Assembly: GCF_029589435.1 (NCBI RefSeq)
Contig: NZ_JARRAG010000001.1
Location: forward strand, 172,808-236,807
Source: Paludisphaera mucosa
GTDB lineage: Bacteria; Planctomycetota; Planctomycetia; Isosphaerales; Isosphaeraceae
Length of the DNA stretch: 64,000 bases
Direction of reading: 5' to 3'
Below the pieces are notes generated by a model that was not told the DNA's origin, searched no databases, and was given only the letters and a program-made list of their open reading frames with translations. Position 1 is the first letter of the stretch. Every line of letters begins with the position of its first letter. Shown here in pieces: positions 55,004-64,000 of this stretch. A program made the position numbers and the translations under genes.

Positions 55004-56563
55004 TCACATGTGCCTGCCGGCCCAGGGATTGGGCCTGTCGCGGGGGGTTAGGCACCAGCCGATCGTCTGGCGCTCGGTGAGGCCGGCGGGGATCGGCTTG
55101 GGGCCTTCCCAGGTCGCGCGGAACCGCTCGCTGAGGCTGCGGAGCAGGGCGGCCTTCACGGCGGCGAGGCGGGGGTCGGCGGCGAGGTCGGTCGTCTCGT
55201 CGGGGTCGGCCTGGACGTCGTAAAGCCGCTCGTAGGGGCCGGTGGGCGGGTTCGAGGGGGCGTAACCGTCCTTGCGCGCGCGGCGTCCGGTGCCGACGAT
55301 CAGCTTGTAGCGGTCGGACCGGGCCATCGCCTCCTCGTTCTCGTTGTACTCGCTGAAGACGACCGGCCGGCCCGCGGCCCCAGGCGCGCCGACGACCAGG
55401 CCCGACTGGTCGATCCCGTGCAGGCCCGGCGGGATCGGCTGGCCCAGCAGGCTGAAGATCGTCGGCAGGACGTCGACCAGCTCGACGAGGTCCGTCACGC
55501 GCCGGCCCGCCGGCAGCCGGCCGGTCTGGCGGACGATCAGGGGCACGCGCACGGCGGGCTCGTAGAAGCAATGCTTCTCGAACCGGCCGTGCTGGCCGAG
55601 CATGTAGCCGTTGTCGCTCAGGTAGACGACCAGGGTGTCCGCGCCGTGCCCCTCGTCGTCGAGCGCCCGGACCAGGCGGCCGATCTGCTCGTCGACGAAC
55701 GCGGCCGAGGTGTAGTAGGCGGCCTGGACGCCCCGGACGTCGGCCTCGGAGAGGGTGCGGAAGACCTTCGGCTGCTCGATCCGGTCGCGCTCGCTGAGTC
55801 GCCAGGCCGGGAACTGCTCGGGCCGGAACCGGCCGCGGGACTCCTCCGGGAAGTGGAACGGGGCGTGGGGCTCGTAGAAGCTGACGACCAGGGCGAACGG
55901 GCGGCCCGCGTCCGCCTTCATGAACCGGATCGCGCGGTTGACGAAGTAGGTGGCGTCCATCGACTCGGCGTCCAGGCCCGCGTCCTCGACGCGGGCGTTG
56001 AGCCAGGTCGCGGGCGGGTCGATCATCGGCCGCCAGGGCTTGCGGCGGTCGCCGCGCGGAGGGGGGTGCGAGCCGATGTGCTTGAGCCACTCCGCGTAGT
56101 CGCGACGCAGCTCGAACCCGTGAGAAGACGGGCCGTTGAAGTGCATCTTGCCGATCGCCGCCGTGCGGTAGCCTCGCTCGCCGAGCAGATGGCCGAGCGT
56201 GCGCATCGATTCGGGCAGGGCCGTGGGGAGGCGGGTCACGCCCGTGGCGTGGGGCAGCTTGCCGGTGATGAACGACTGGCGGCTCGGGGTGCACAGCGGC
56301 GCGTTGCAATACGCCCGCTCGAAGTAGACGCCTTGCCGCGCCAGAGCGTCGAGATGGGGCGTCGCGCCGTGGGGGTCTCCGGCCGCACCGAGCGTCCCGG
56401 CCGCATGGTCGTCGTCGACGATGAGCAGGAGGTTCGGCGGCCGTCGCGCCGCGTCACCCGCGAAGGCCTGTGGAGCGGCGAGCAGGATGGCGACCGCCAG
56501 CCGCGCCAGGACGACCGCGACCCTCCCCGACCTCCGCCGCAAAGATTCGTCGTCCACGGCCAT
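55004..56563 (-). CDS. Secreted sulfatase (choline/iduronate-sulfatase-like)
   Basis: 519 residues from ATG 56563; a GTG at 56557 (VDDESLRRR) has better spacing to AAGGAGG and could be the true start. A basic N-region and hydrophobic stretch to about residue 35 form a signal peptide. Sulfatase motifs: NLLLIVDDDHAAGTLG (metal site, 44-59), C91-T-P-S-R95 (formylglycine), GYRTAAIGKMHFNG, and VVYLSDNGYMLGQHGRFEKHCFYE. Probably cleaves sulfate esters from polysaccharides. It differs in length and detail from the 468-residue sulfatase at 7.8 kb, so they are distinct subfamilies. Confidence 0.92.
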   Translation of the reverse strand: MAVDDESLRRRSGRVAVVLARLAVAILLAAPQAFAGDAARRPPNLLLIVDDDHAAGTLGAAGDPHGATPHLDALARQGVYFERAYCNAPLCTPSRQSFITGKLPHATGVTRLPTALPESMRTLGHLLGERGYRTAAIGKMHFNGPSSHGFELRRDYAEWLKHIGSHPPPRGDRRKPWRPMIDPPATWLNARVEDAGLDAESMDATYFVNRAIRFMKADAGRPFALVVSFYEPHAPFHFPEESRGRFRPEQFPAWRLSERDRIEQPKVFRTLSEADVRGVQAAYYTSAAFVDEQIGRLVRALDDEGHGADTLVVYLSDNGYMLGQHGRFEKHCFYEPAVRVPLIVRQTGRLPAGRRVTDLVELVDVLPTIFSLLGQPIPPGLHGIDQSGLVVGAPGAAGRPVVFSEYNENEEAMARSDRYKLIVGTGRRARKDGYAPSNPPTGPYERLYDVQADPDETTDLAADPRLAAVKAALLRSLSERFRATWEGPKPIPAGLTERQTIGWCLTPRDRPNPWAGRHM

Positions 56564-56649
56564 TCCTCCTTGACCGGCTGCGGCGCGGAACGCCGTCTCC
56601 TGGATCATCGTCGCAGGCAACGTGAAGCCAATAAATCCTATGGAAATAC

Positions 56650-59475
56650 TTATTCGTCTTCCATCGCAGGGCGGTCGGAATCCGTCCGCAGGTACGCGCC
56701 GGTGAGGCTTTCGGGGGCGGCGGCGATCTCGGCGGGCGTCCCCATGGCGACGACGCGGCCGCCCCGCGAGCCGGCCTCGGGTCCGAGGTCGACGACCCAG
56801 TCGGCGGCGGCGACGACGTCGAGGTTGTGCTCGATCACGACGAGGGTGTCGCCCTGGTCGGCCAGGCGCTCCAGCACGCCGAGCAGGCGGTCGACGTCGG
56901 CGAAGTGGAGGCCGGTCGTCGGCTCGTCGAGGATGTAGAGCCGCTCGCCGCCCGCCGGCCGGTTCAGGTGCGCGGCGAGCTTGACCCGCTGGGCCTCGCC
57001 GCCCGAGAGCGTCGCCCCCGACTGGCCGAGGGTGAGGTAGCCGACGCCGACGTCGTGGAGCGACCGCAAGCCGGGCAGCACGCGGGGCTGGGCGTCGAAG
57101 AACGCCAGGGCCTCGTCGACGCGGAGGTCGAGGACGTCGCCGATCGACTTCTCCTTGAACAGGATCTCCAGGGTCTGGCGGTTGAACCGCTTGCCGCGGC
57201 AGTCCTCGCAGACGACGTAGAGGTCGGGGAGGAACTGCATGGGGACGCGGCGGCGGCCCAGGCCCTGGCAGGTCTCGCACCGCCCGCCCTTGGCGTTGAA
57301 GCTGAACCGCGGCGGGCCGTAGCCGCGGGTGCGGGCCTCGCGGGTCTTGGCGAAGACGCGGCGGATCTCGTCGAAGACGCCGGTGAACGTCGCGGGCGTC
57401 GACCGGGGCGTGCGGCCGATGGGCGCCTGGTCGATCTCGACCATCGCCGTCAGCGAGTCCCAGCCGGCGATCGTCCCCAGCTCGGGGATGGCGCGGAGCG
57501 ACGCCCGGTCGCGGCGGCGGAAGGCCCGCGCCAGGACGTCGAAGACGAGCGTGCTCTTTCCCGAGCCGCTGACGCCCGTCACGCACGTCAGCGTCCCCAG
57601 GGGGATGCGGACGTCGATCGTCCGCAGGTTGTGGACCGTCGACCCCCGGATGGTGAGCCAGCCCGGCGACCGCGCCAGCCGGTCGGAACGGCTGGGGGCG
57701 TGGCGGTCCTCGCCGCGGAGGCGGCGGCCGGTGAGCGAAGCGGCCGATCCGGCGATGCGGCCCGGCGGACCGACCGCGACGATCGCGCCCCCCTCCGGGC
57801 CCGCGCCGGGGCCGACGTCGACGACCCAATCGGCCGCGCGGATCACGGCCTCGTCGTGCTCGACGACCAGCACGCTGTTGCCCAGGTCGCGGAGCTTGCG
57901 GAGGCCGTCGAGGAGTTGGGCGGTGTCGCGGGGGTGGAGGCCGGAGGTCGGCTCGTCCAGGACGTAGCAGACCCCGACCAGGTCCGAGCCGAGCTGGTTC
58001 GCCAGCCGGACCCGCTGCAGCTCGCCTCCCGAGAGCGTCGCCGCGCCCCGGCCCAGCGTCAGGTATCCCAGGCCGACCTCGGCCAGGAACCGCAGCCGGC
58101 CCCGGATCTCGCGCAGCAAGGGGGTCGCGACGGCCTGCTCGTCCTCCCTGAACGGGAGCCCGTCGAAGAAGGTGCGGGCGGCCTCGACGGTCAGGTCGCA
58201 GACCTGGGCGATCGACTGGCCGCCCACCCGCGCGGCGAGCGACTCGGGCCGCAGCCGCGCGCCCTTGCACGCGGGGCAGGGGATCTCCTCGCGATAGGCG
58301 GCGAGCGCGGCCTTCACGGCGCCGCGGTCGGTCGCCCGGTCCAGCTCCGCGAGCATCGCCGGTACGCCGGCGAAGCCTCCGTCGGTCTCGCCGTGCAGGA
58401 AGGCCTGGAAGACGGCCTCGGGCCAGTCGTCCAGCGGGACGTCGCGGCCGAGCTTGTGACGATCGAGGAACGCCGAGACCCGGGGGTCGCCGACCTGTGC
58501 GGCCCGGAGTTTGGCGCCGAGCTTCGTCCAGGGCTCGACGGCCCCCCGGTCGAGCGACCTCGCGCGGTCGGGGACGATCAGGTCGGGCTGGAATTCCGAG
58601 ACCACGCCCAGGCCGTCGCAGCGCGGGCAGGCGCCCTGGGGGCTGTTGAAGCTGAACCCGCGGGGCTCCAGGGCCGGCAGGCTGACGCCGCAGTCGGGGC
58701 AGGCGTGGTGGATGCTCATCGGCCGGTCCTCCCACGCCCCGTCGACCTCGGCGGAGATCGTCGCCAGCCCTTCCGAGAGCTTCAGCGCCAGGTTCAGGCT
58801 CTCGGCGAGCCGCGGCGCGACCCCTTCGCGGATCACCAGGCGGTCGACCACGGCGTCGATCGAGTGGTTCTTCGTCTTCGCCAGCTTGGGCGGCTCGTCG
58901 ACCTCGATCACCTGGCCGTCGACCCGCGCCCGGATCAGCCCGGCGCGGCGGATCGCCTGGAAGACGTCGGCGTGCGCCCCCTTGCGGCCGCGGACGAGCG
59001 GGGCCAGGACCAGGATCCGCCTCCCCGTCGGATACGCCAGCACCGTCGCGACCATCTGCTCGGGCGTCTGGCTCCGGATCGGCAGGCCGCACTTCGGGCA
59101 GTGGGGCGCGCCCAGGCGCGAGAAGAGCAGCCGCAGCGAATCGTGGATCTCGGTCAGGGTGCCGACCGTGCTCCGCGGGTTCGGCCGCCCGGCGCGCTGG
59201 TCGATCGCCACGGTCGGCGGCAGGCCGTCGATCTCGTCGACGTCCGGGCGCTCGAGCTGGTCGAGGAACTGCCGAGCGTAGCTGGAGAGCGACTCGACGT
59301 ACCGCCGCTGGCCCTCGGCGAAGACCGTGTCGAACGCCAGCGAACTCTTGCCCGAGCCGCTCACGCCGGTCAGGACGACCAGGGCGTCGCGCGGGAGGTC
59401 CACGTCGACGCCCTTCAGGTTGTGCGTCCGCGCCCCGCGGACCGCGATCGCCGTCGCCGACGCGATGCTCGCCAT
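56650..59475 (-). CDS. uvrA: Excinuclease ABC subunit A
   Basis: 941 residues from ATG 59475, with GAGG five bases upstream; E. coli UvrA is 940. Two ABC ATPase modules: Walker A GVSGSGKS at 37-44 and again near 638; signature LSGGE occurs twice (TLSGGELQRV, TLSGGEAQRV). Zinc motifs CPDC/CPRC (first module) and CETC/CEDC (second) are present, as is the UvrB-binding region (about 115-245). It scans DNA for bulky lesions and loads UvrB in nucleotide excision repair. Divergent from the large membrane protein gene. Confidence 0.97.
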   Translation of the reverse strand: MASIASATAIAVRGARTHNLKGVDVDLPRDALVVLTGVSGSGKSSLAFDTVFAEGQRRYVESLSSYARQFLDQLERPDVDEIDGLPPTVAIDQRAGRPNPRSTVGTLTEIHDSLRLLFSRLGAPHCPKCGLPIRSQTPEQMVATVLAYPTGRRILVLAPLVRGRKGAHADVFQAIRRAGLIRARVDGQVIEVDEPPKLAKTKNHSIDAVVDRLVIREGVAPRLAESLNLALKLSEGLATISAEVDGAWEDRPMSIHHACPDCGVSLPALEPRGFSFNSPQGACPRCDGLGVVSEFQPDLIVPDRARSLDRGAVEPWTKLGAKLRAAQVGDPRVSAFLDRHKLGRDVPLDDWPEAVFQAFLHGETDGGFAGVPAMLAELDRATDRGAVKAALAAYREEIPCPACKGARLRPESLAARVGGQSIAQVCDLTVEAARTFFDGLPFREDEQAVATPLLREIRGRLRFLAEVGLGYLTLGRGAATLSGGELQRVRLANQLGSDLVGVCYVLDEPTSGLHPRDTAQLLDGLRKLRDLGNSVLVVEHDEAVIRAADWVVDVGPGAGPEGGAIVAVGPPGRIAGSAASLTGRRLRGEDRHAPSRSDRLARSPGWLTIRGSTVHNLRTIDVRIPLGTLTCVTGVSGSGKSTLVFDVLARAFRRRDRASLRAIPELGTIAGWDSLTAMVEIDQAPIGRTPRSTPATFTGVFDEIRRVFAKTREARTRGYGPPRFSFNAKGGRCETCQGLGRRRVPMQFLPDLYVVCEDCRGKRFNRQTLEILFKEKSIGDVLDLRVDEALAFFDAQPRVLPGLRSLHDVGVGYLTLGQSGATLSGGEAQRVKLAAHLNRPAGGERLYILDEPTTGLHFADVDRLLGVLERLADQGDTLVVIEHNLDVVAAADWVVDLGPEAGSRGGRVVAMGTPAEIAAAPESLTGAYLRTDSDRPAMEDE

Positions 59476-59807
59476 GCCGACCTCGCCCCCTCCCTGGGAT
59501 GTCTCCGCCGACGCCCGATCCTCCAAGCGTTCCCCCCAAGCCCCGCGAACGCAGTCGCCTTAATGAATATTCATCGAATTCTCCCGCCCGCGGCGACATC
59601 ATACCGCGCGGAATTTCCGCCGACCCCCCCCGGCGGGAGCCGGAATCCCTTCCGAGCCCGGGCCTTGCCGGCGGCGCGGCGTTTCTATTACAGTTGTCGG
59701 CGCGAGGTGGCGAGGGCGCTCGCCGACGCTTCCGCGACGGGAGCGTGGATGCTAGACTTTCGCTGACTCGCACGTCTTCCCGCCCCGTCCGAGCAGGAGC
59801 GTCGATT
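59476..59807. other. Divergent promoter region with a 10-base palindrome
   Basis: 332 bases between uvrA and the 845-residue protein gene. It contains TGAATATTCA (59564-59573), a perfect AT-rich palindrome in GC-rich surroundings, about 90 bases before uvrA. It does not match the known E. coli or Bacillus LexA box. No gene is seen. Confidence 0.4.
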
Positions 59808-62345
59808 GTGAAACTTACCGTGGCGACGCTCGTCATCCTGATCGCCTGCGCGGCCTCGGTCGCGGCCCGGGCCCAGGAGCCGACCTCTTCGGGCGGGCTC
59901 ACGTCCGCCGACGAGGAGAGGCTGCGGATGCTGAGCGATCCCGAGGCGATCAAGAAGGATGCGGAGAAGAACAAGCTCCGCCCGCCGTTCGAGTTCTACC
60001 GCTCGCAGGTCGCGCCCAGCGACGTCCTGCCCTGGGTCAAGGCGCGACACTGGCACGGCATGACGGTCGAGCTCCGCGCCAACCTCGACGACTACGAGGG
60101 GAGCCTCCAGTCGACCCCCGTGCCGATCCCCGAGACCTCCTGGGACGTGAGCTTCGGCCGCGAGGCGCGGCTGGTGAAGGAGCAGCGGAGCCGGCTGGGC
60201 ATGGCGATCCTCCTGCCCCGTACGGCCGGGCTGAAGGACCTGCCCGTCGAGCTGATCCGCACCGGCGCGATCCGCGCCGACCAGGTCTATCTCGCCGCCG
60301 TCCGCCCGCTCGCACCTCAGCAGATGCTGGCCCTGGTTTTGACGAAGGAGGCCAACGGCGGCTACGCGGCCTGGTCCCGCCTCAACGCGACGATCCCCGC
60401 GTCGATCGATCGGAGCGACACGCAGGCGGTCGACCTGCTGCGGTATTACCGCCTCATCCTGCCCCTGGAGCCGGACAAGCCGCTGCTGCCGACCCATCCC
60501 CTGACCTGGACCGCCGTCAGCCACATCGTCTGGGACGGCATGGAGCCGGACGTGATCTCGGTCTCGCAGCAGGCGGCCCTCGTCGACTGGCTCCACTGGG
60601 GGGGCCAGCTCGTCGTGATGGGGGGCGCCGGCCCCAAGTTCTCGGTCCTCCGCGAGAGCTTCCTGGACCCGTACCTCCCCGCCGACTCGACGGGCGACGG
60701 CCGGGCGCTCGACGGCGACGACCTGCGGGCGCTCGCGGACGCCTACCTCCCGCCGCCCGGGATCGTCGCCCCCGCCCCCGCGGCCGTGGATGCGTCGCAG
60801 GCGCCCTCGCCCTTCCAGAGGACCCCGGGGCCCGACGAGGAGAACGTCCTGCGGCGACGGCCCAGCTACGACTTCCCCGACCCGATCCGTCCCGAGGCCG
60901 GCCGGCCCGTCCAGGCCGCGGGGCTGCGCGCCCGGCCGCGCTCGGTCGTCGTGCCGATCCGGGAAGGCGGCGAGGTCCCGCTGGCCGTCGAGCGTCGGGT
61001 GGGCCGGGGGCGGATCACCATGCTCGCCGTCAACCCGACCGACCCGGCCCTGACCGCGTGGAAGGGGCTCGACACCCTGATCCGCCGGGTGATCCTCCGA
61101 CGCCCCGAGGAGTCCGTCGTCGCGCTCGGGATGACCTCGGGGCCGATCCAGCCCGTCCGCAGCATGGAAGGGCCGGACCTGAGCTGGTACCGCATCGCCG
61201 CGCGGGACGTGGGCGCCCCGAGTCCGGCGCCCGAGCCCGGCCCGGAATCGCTCCAGGGGCGAGTCGCCTACAGCCCGCCGCCCCCCGGCGGCGGCCAGGC
61301 GGTCGGGATCGATTACGGGATCCCCGCCGGCGAGGGCGCCCTCCCCAACCTGGCGGGGGTCGCCGAATGGCGCGACGAGGCCCGGATCCCCCGGCTCTGC
61401 CGCGACGCCCTGGAGCAGTCTTCCGGCATCAAGGTGCCCAGCTCGTCGTTCGTGCTCAAGGTGATCCTGGCCTACGTGCTGGCCGTCGCCCCGTTGAACT
61501 GGCTGATCTGCCGCGTCGTTTTGAGGCGGCGGGAGGCGGCCTGGCTGGTCGTGCCGGCGCTCGCGCTGGCGTTCGCCGTGGGCGTCGAGCGGGTCGCCGC
61601 CTACGACCTGGGGTTCGACTCGGCCGGCGACGAGCTGGACGTGCTGGAGCTTCAGGCGGACCACCCGCGCGGGCATCTCAGCCGGTTCGGATCGCTCTAC
61701 AGCACGGGGCACGGCCGCTACACGATCCGCTTCCCCGACGACCCGACCGCCCTGGCCCTGCCGTTCGCCACCGGCCGCTCGATCGCCGGCGAGGACCGCA
61801 CGACCTCGGCCTGGCGATCGTTCCCCGTCCCGGCCCTGGAGGACTTCACCGTCCAGCCCCGAAGCCTCGCGATGTTCCGCGCCGAGCAGATGCTGGCGCT
61901 CCCCGGCTCGATCGCGATCGAGGGCGAGGCCGGCAAGCGGACGATCCGCAACGGCAGCGGCCTGGAGCTGCGCGACGCGACCCTGGTCGAGTTCCTCGGC
62001 CCCGACGAGGTCCGCGAGACCTACCTCGGCACGATCGCCCGGGACGCGGATTTCGCCCTCGAAGGGGTCGAGCCGAAGCGGGCCCCGGCGACCGTCGAGG
62101 GCTTCGACGGCCCCGACCCGTCGATGCTGCTGGCCGCCCTGCGGAGGGCGGGCGAGGGCCGGCCGGAAGACGCGGGCGAGGTCCGCCTGACGGCCTGGAC
62201 CCCCGGCCCCGCCGCCGGGCCGCGGATCGAGCCGGCGCTCGACCGCCACCGCGGCGCGACGGTCGTCGTGGCCCATCTCGGCTACGGCCCGCCGCCCGAC
62301 CCCGGCGGCCGACACTACGACCTGACGGCTTCCCGGACACCCTGA
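59808..62345 (+). CDS. Large exported/membrane protein, partner of the ABC ATPase
   Basis: 845 residues from GTG 59808, with GCAGGAG upstream. A signal peptide (1-24, VAARAQ) leads to a large extracytoplasmic region with a GldG/DUF4350-like feel: LVDWLHWGGQLVVMGGAGP (about 263-281) looks like the sheet-and-loop of a glutamine-amidotransferase-like fold. Two membrane helices lie near 548-600 (KVILAYVLAVAPLNWLICRVV, WLVVPALALAFAVGV). The tail is another beta-rich domain. The ABC ATPase gene starts 32 bases downstream, so the two probably work together, but no typical permease is present. Confidence 0.7.
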   Translation: MKLTVATLVILIACAASVAARAQEPTSSGGLTSADEERLRMLSDPEAIKKDAEKNKLRPPFEFYRSQVAPSDVLPWVKARHWHGMTVELRANLDDYEGSLQSTPVPIPETSWDVSFGREARLVKEQRSRLGMAILLPRTAGLKDLPVELIRTGAIRADQVYLAAVRPLAPQQMLALVLTKEANGGYAAWSRLNATIPASIDRSDTQAVDLLRYYRLILPLEPDKPLLPTHPLTWTAVSHIVWDGMEPDVISVSQQAALVDWLHWGGQLVVMGGAGPKFSVLRESFLDPYLPADSTGDGRALDGDDLRALADAYLPPPGIVAPAPAAVDASQAPSPFQRTPGPDEENVLRRRPSYDFPDPIRPEAGRPVQAAGLRARPRSVVVPIREGGEVPLAVERRVGRGRITMLAVNPTDPALTAWKGLDTLIRRVILRRPEESVVALGMTSGPIQPVRSMEGPDLSWYRIAARDVGAPSPAPEPGPESLQGRVAYSPPPPGGGQAVGIDYGIPAGEGALPNLAGVAEWRDEARIPRLCRDALEQSSGIKVPSSSFVLKVILAYVLAVAPLNWLICRVVLRRREAAWLVVPALALAFAVGVERVAAYDLGFDSAGDELDVLELQADHPRGHLSRFGSLYSTGHGRYTIRFPDDPTALALPFATGRSIAGEDRTTSAWRSFPVPALEDFTVQPRSLAMFRAEQMLALPGSIAIEGEAGKRTIRNGSGLELRDATLVEFLGPDEVRETYLGTIARDADFALEGVEPKRAPATVEGFDGPDPSMLLAALRRAGEGRPEDAGEVRLTAWTPGPAAGPRIEPALDRHRGATVVVAHLGYGPPPDPGGRHYDLTASRTP

Positions 62346-62376
62346 GCGACCGACCGGACGGGACGAGGGCTCTCGC

Positions 62377-63306
62377 ATGATCGAGGTCATCAACTTCACG
62401 AAGCACTACGGCGACTTCACGGCCGTCGACGACCTGAGCTTCTCCATCGGCGAGGGCGAGATCTTCGGCTTCATCGGCCCCAACGGCGCCGGCAAGAGCA
62501 CGACCATCCGCTTCCTCGCGACCCTGCTGCGGCCGACGTCGGGCGAGGGCCGGATCGCCGGCCACTCGGTCACCGACGACCCGATGGCGGTCCGCCGCGT
62601 CATCGGCTTCATGCCCGACGACTTCGGCGTCTACGACGGCATGAAGGTCTGGGAGTTCCTCGACTTCTTCGCCGTCGCCTACGAGATCCCCCGGGGAGTC
62701 CGGCGGCGGATCATCGGCGAGGTGCTCGAGCTGCTGGACCTCTCCCACAAGCGCGACGACTACGTCAACGGGCTGTCCAAGGGGATGAAGCAGCGGCTCT
62801 GCCTGGCCAAGACCCTGGTGCACGACCCGCCGGTCCTGATCCTCGACGAGCCCGCCTCGGGCCTCGACCCCCGCGCCCGGCTGGAGATGAAGGCGCTCCT
62901 GATGGAGCTGCGGCGGATGGGCAAGACGATCCTGGTGTCGAGCCACATCCTGTCCGAGCTGGCCGACTTCTGCACCTCGATCGGCGTCATCGAGCGCGGC
63001 CGGCTGCTGGCGGCCGGCAGCATCCGCGACATCCAGCGCCAGATCCGCGCCCACAGGGTGCTGAAGGTCGAGCTGACCGAGGGCCCGACCGACCGCGCGG
63101 TCGCCATCCTCCAGGACGACCCGGCGATCCGCTCGGTCGAGGCTTTCGGCCAGTCCGTCACGGCCGAGTTCCACGGCGTCGACGAGGACATGGGCCGGCT
63201 GCTCGGCCGCCTGATGGCCGCCGGCGTCCCCGTGCGGTCGTTCGCCGAGGAACCCCTCAGCCTCGAAGAGGTGTTCATGATGATCACGAAGGGGATCGTG
63301 AATTAG
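62377..63306 (+). CDS. ABC transporter ATP-binding protein (ABC-2/GldA type)
   Basis: 309 residues. Walker A GPNGAGKST (about 34-42), signature LSKGMKQRLCLAKTLVHDP, Walker B PVLILDEPASGLDPR and the H-loop SSHILSEL. The C-terminal extension (220-309) with FAEEPLSLEEVFMMIT fits the ABC-2 group (DrrA/CcmA/GldA). Energises export or gliding-type complexes. A permease gene is expected but is not adjacent on the right; the preceding 845-residue membrane protein is the only candidate. Confidence 0.92.
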   Translation: MIEVINFTKHYGDFTAVDDLSFSIGEGEIFGFIGPNGAGKSTTIRFLATLLRPTSGEGRIAGHSVTDDPMAVRRVIGFMPDDFGVYDGMKVWEFLDFFAVAYEIPRGVRRRIIGEVLELLDLSHKRDDYVNGLSKGMKQRLCLAKTLVHDPPVLILDEPASGLDPRARLEMKALLMELRRMGKTILVSSHILSELADFCTSIGVIERGRLLAAGSIRDIQRQIRAHRVLKVELTEGPTDRAVAILQDDPAIRSVEAFGQSVTAEFHGVDEDMGRLLGRLMAAGVPVRSFAEEPLSLEEVFMMITKGIVN

Positions 63307-63449
63307 TCGCCCACGCCCTCGACGCGGCCGCCGGGACGGGCGACACTGGTGCCGGCGCGGCTTTTGCAGGTCGTTGCCGTCGACCTGCGGCGAAGGCTCG
63401 TTCGGGACTTGTCCGACCGGCTTCGACCGCGAGATGGGGGGGCGCTGCG

Positions 63450-63677
63450 ATGCGGTACGTCCAGGGCGTTTTGCTGCTGATCTTCCTCGGGGCGATCGGG
63501 CTCTTCGCGATCCAGAACACCGAGGCGATCACGGTCGATTTCGCGAAGTGGCGCGTGACCGGGCCGGTCGCGCTGCTGGCGATCGTGGCCTACCTGCTGG
63601 GGATGCTCAGCGGCTGGACGGTCGTCTCGTACTTCTCCCGGTCGCTGCGACGGGTTTCGGAGCGTCCGGTCGAGTGA
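63450..63677 (+). CDS. LapA-like (DUF1049) small membrane protein
   Basis: 75 residues from ATG 63450, with GGGGGG seven bases upstream. Two helices (about 4-23 and 38-62) with the DUF1049 pattern: FAIQNTEAITVDFAKWRV between them and YLLGMLSGWTVVSYFSRSLRR in the second. LapA-type proteins help assemble lipopolysaccharide in proteobacteria; the role in planctomycetes is unknown. The C-terminal basic stretch is cytoplasmic by prediction. Confidence 0.82.
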   Translation: MRYVQGVLLLIFLGAIGLFAIQNTEAITVDFAKWRVTGPVALLAIVAYLLGMLSGWTVVSYFSRSLRRVSERPVE

Positions 63678-63754
63678 CCGACGGATCGCGATCGCCCCCG
63701 CACCCGCCCCCGAGGACGGATGCGGGGGGCGACGCATGAACATGCCGGCGAAAC

Positions 63755-64000
63755 TCAGTAGCTGCTCGAGGAGACGACCTCTTCGCCGTCGCGCGAGCCC
63801 AGCGACATCCAGGTGTTCTGGTCGATCGAGTTCTTGACGAACCGGACGGAGCCGTCCAGGAAGGCGACGTTCACGCCGCCGGGGTGGGTGCTCGACGAGA
63901 TGTGGATGTGGCCGAAGTCGGTCCCGCAGCCCGCGGCGCAGTCCCAGCGGCAGGACGAGAAGGCGTACTGGGTGGAGTTCGGCGGGAAGATGATGTTGGT
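63755..64000 (-). CDS. DUF1559 protein, C-terminal part (runs off the right edge)
   Basis: The last 81 residues of a leftward gene whose start is outside the window. The C-terminus carries the DUF1559 ending HPGGVNVAFLDGSVRFVKNSID, with the conserved H-P-G-G and D-G-S-V-R-F. It is the same family as the protein at 6730-7686 but clearly a different member. As there, the pilin-like N-terminus would lie at the far end. Confidence 0.85.
   Translation of the reverse strand, partial: TNIIFPPNSTQYAFSSCRWDCAAGCGTDFGHIHISSSTHPGGVNVAFLDGSVRFVKNSIDQNTWMSLGSRDGEEVVSSSSY

Noticed and set aside
55004..59974. A 1656-codon frame from the second sulfatase across uvrA
   Set aside because: Upstream of the sulfatase signal peptide the frame has no domain, and uvrA is read in another frame.

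Overview
The window is about 70% GC, almost wholly coding, and looks like a chromosomal segment of a Planctomycetota bacterium, most likely family Isosphaeraceae (Paludisphaera/Singulisphaera/Aquisphaera-like). This is an inference from gene content: two DUF1559 pseudopilin-type proteins, a TIGR03067 protein, two formylglycine sulfatases, a PEP-CTERM protein, a LEPR-XLL-like N-terminus, a haem c plus copper-monooxygenase protein, and DUF885/DUF3999/DUF2339 proteins. There is no prophage, integrase, transposase, CRISPR array or recognisable tRNA/rRNA. Gene order reads as a stable chromosome with a few lower-GC accessory patches (about 5.6-7.7, 25.4-26.4, 43.2-43.6 and 54.7-55.0 kb).

Layout. 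0-2 kb: ECF sigma factor followed by a ComF phosphoribosyltransferase whose frame runs without a stop into hydroxymethylbilane synthase (HemC), cut by the left edge. 2-5.6 kb: rlmN, a membrane protein, and an NmrA-type reductase divergent from a TetR regulator over a clear palindrome. 5.7-7.7 kb: small unknown genes and a DUF1559 protein. 7.8-14.6 kb: leftward sulfatase, glycosyltransferase, alpha/beta hydrolase, ComEC and a SnoaL-like protein. 15-16.9 kb: haem/copper monooxygenase-like protein and a small secreted protein. 16.9-24.2 kb: a compact leftward housekeeping run in transcription order aroF-tpiA-secG-yicC-gmk-rpoZ-ftsK-DUF1648, with several ATGA/GTGA overlaps. 24.6-32.6 kb: membrane and secreted proteins (TIGR03067, DUF3999+DUF2339 pair, a redoxin without its cysteines). 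32.8-34.2 kb: GntR regulator plus SPFH protein. 34-41.5 kb: hydrolase, methyltransferase, DUF885 peptidase-like and secreted FAD oxidoreductase. 41.6-45.6 kb: NtrC-type regulator, zinc-ribbon protein, and a transglutaminase-like gene divergent from the Anbu bacterial proteasome subunit. 45.8-49 kb: RND heavy-metal-type pump. 49-54.7 kb: beta-lactamase-like serine hydrolase, M3 peptidase, xylose-isomerase-like protein, PEP-CTERM protein. 55-64 kb: sulfatase, uvrA, a large secreted/membrane protein with an ABC ATPase, a LapA-like protein and a second DUF1559 gene cut by the right edge.

The most notable observations are the in-frame ComF-HemC fusion, paired palindromic intergenic elements (BIME-like) at 24.4 and 30.4 kb with a half copy at 6.6 kb, the Anbu locus whose transglutaminase-like partner has Ser where the catalytic His is expected, the redoxin lacking CXXC, and a GntR gene whose predicted transcript would be nearly leaderless. 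Function calls rest on reading motifs by eye; no database search was run.
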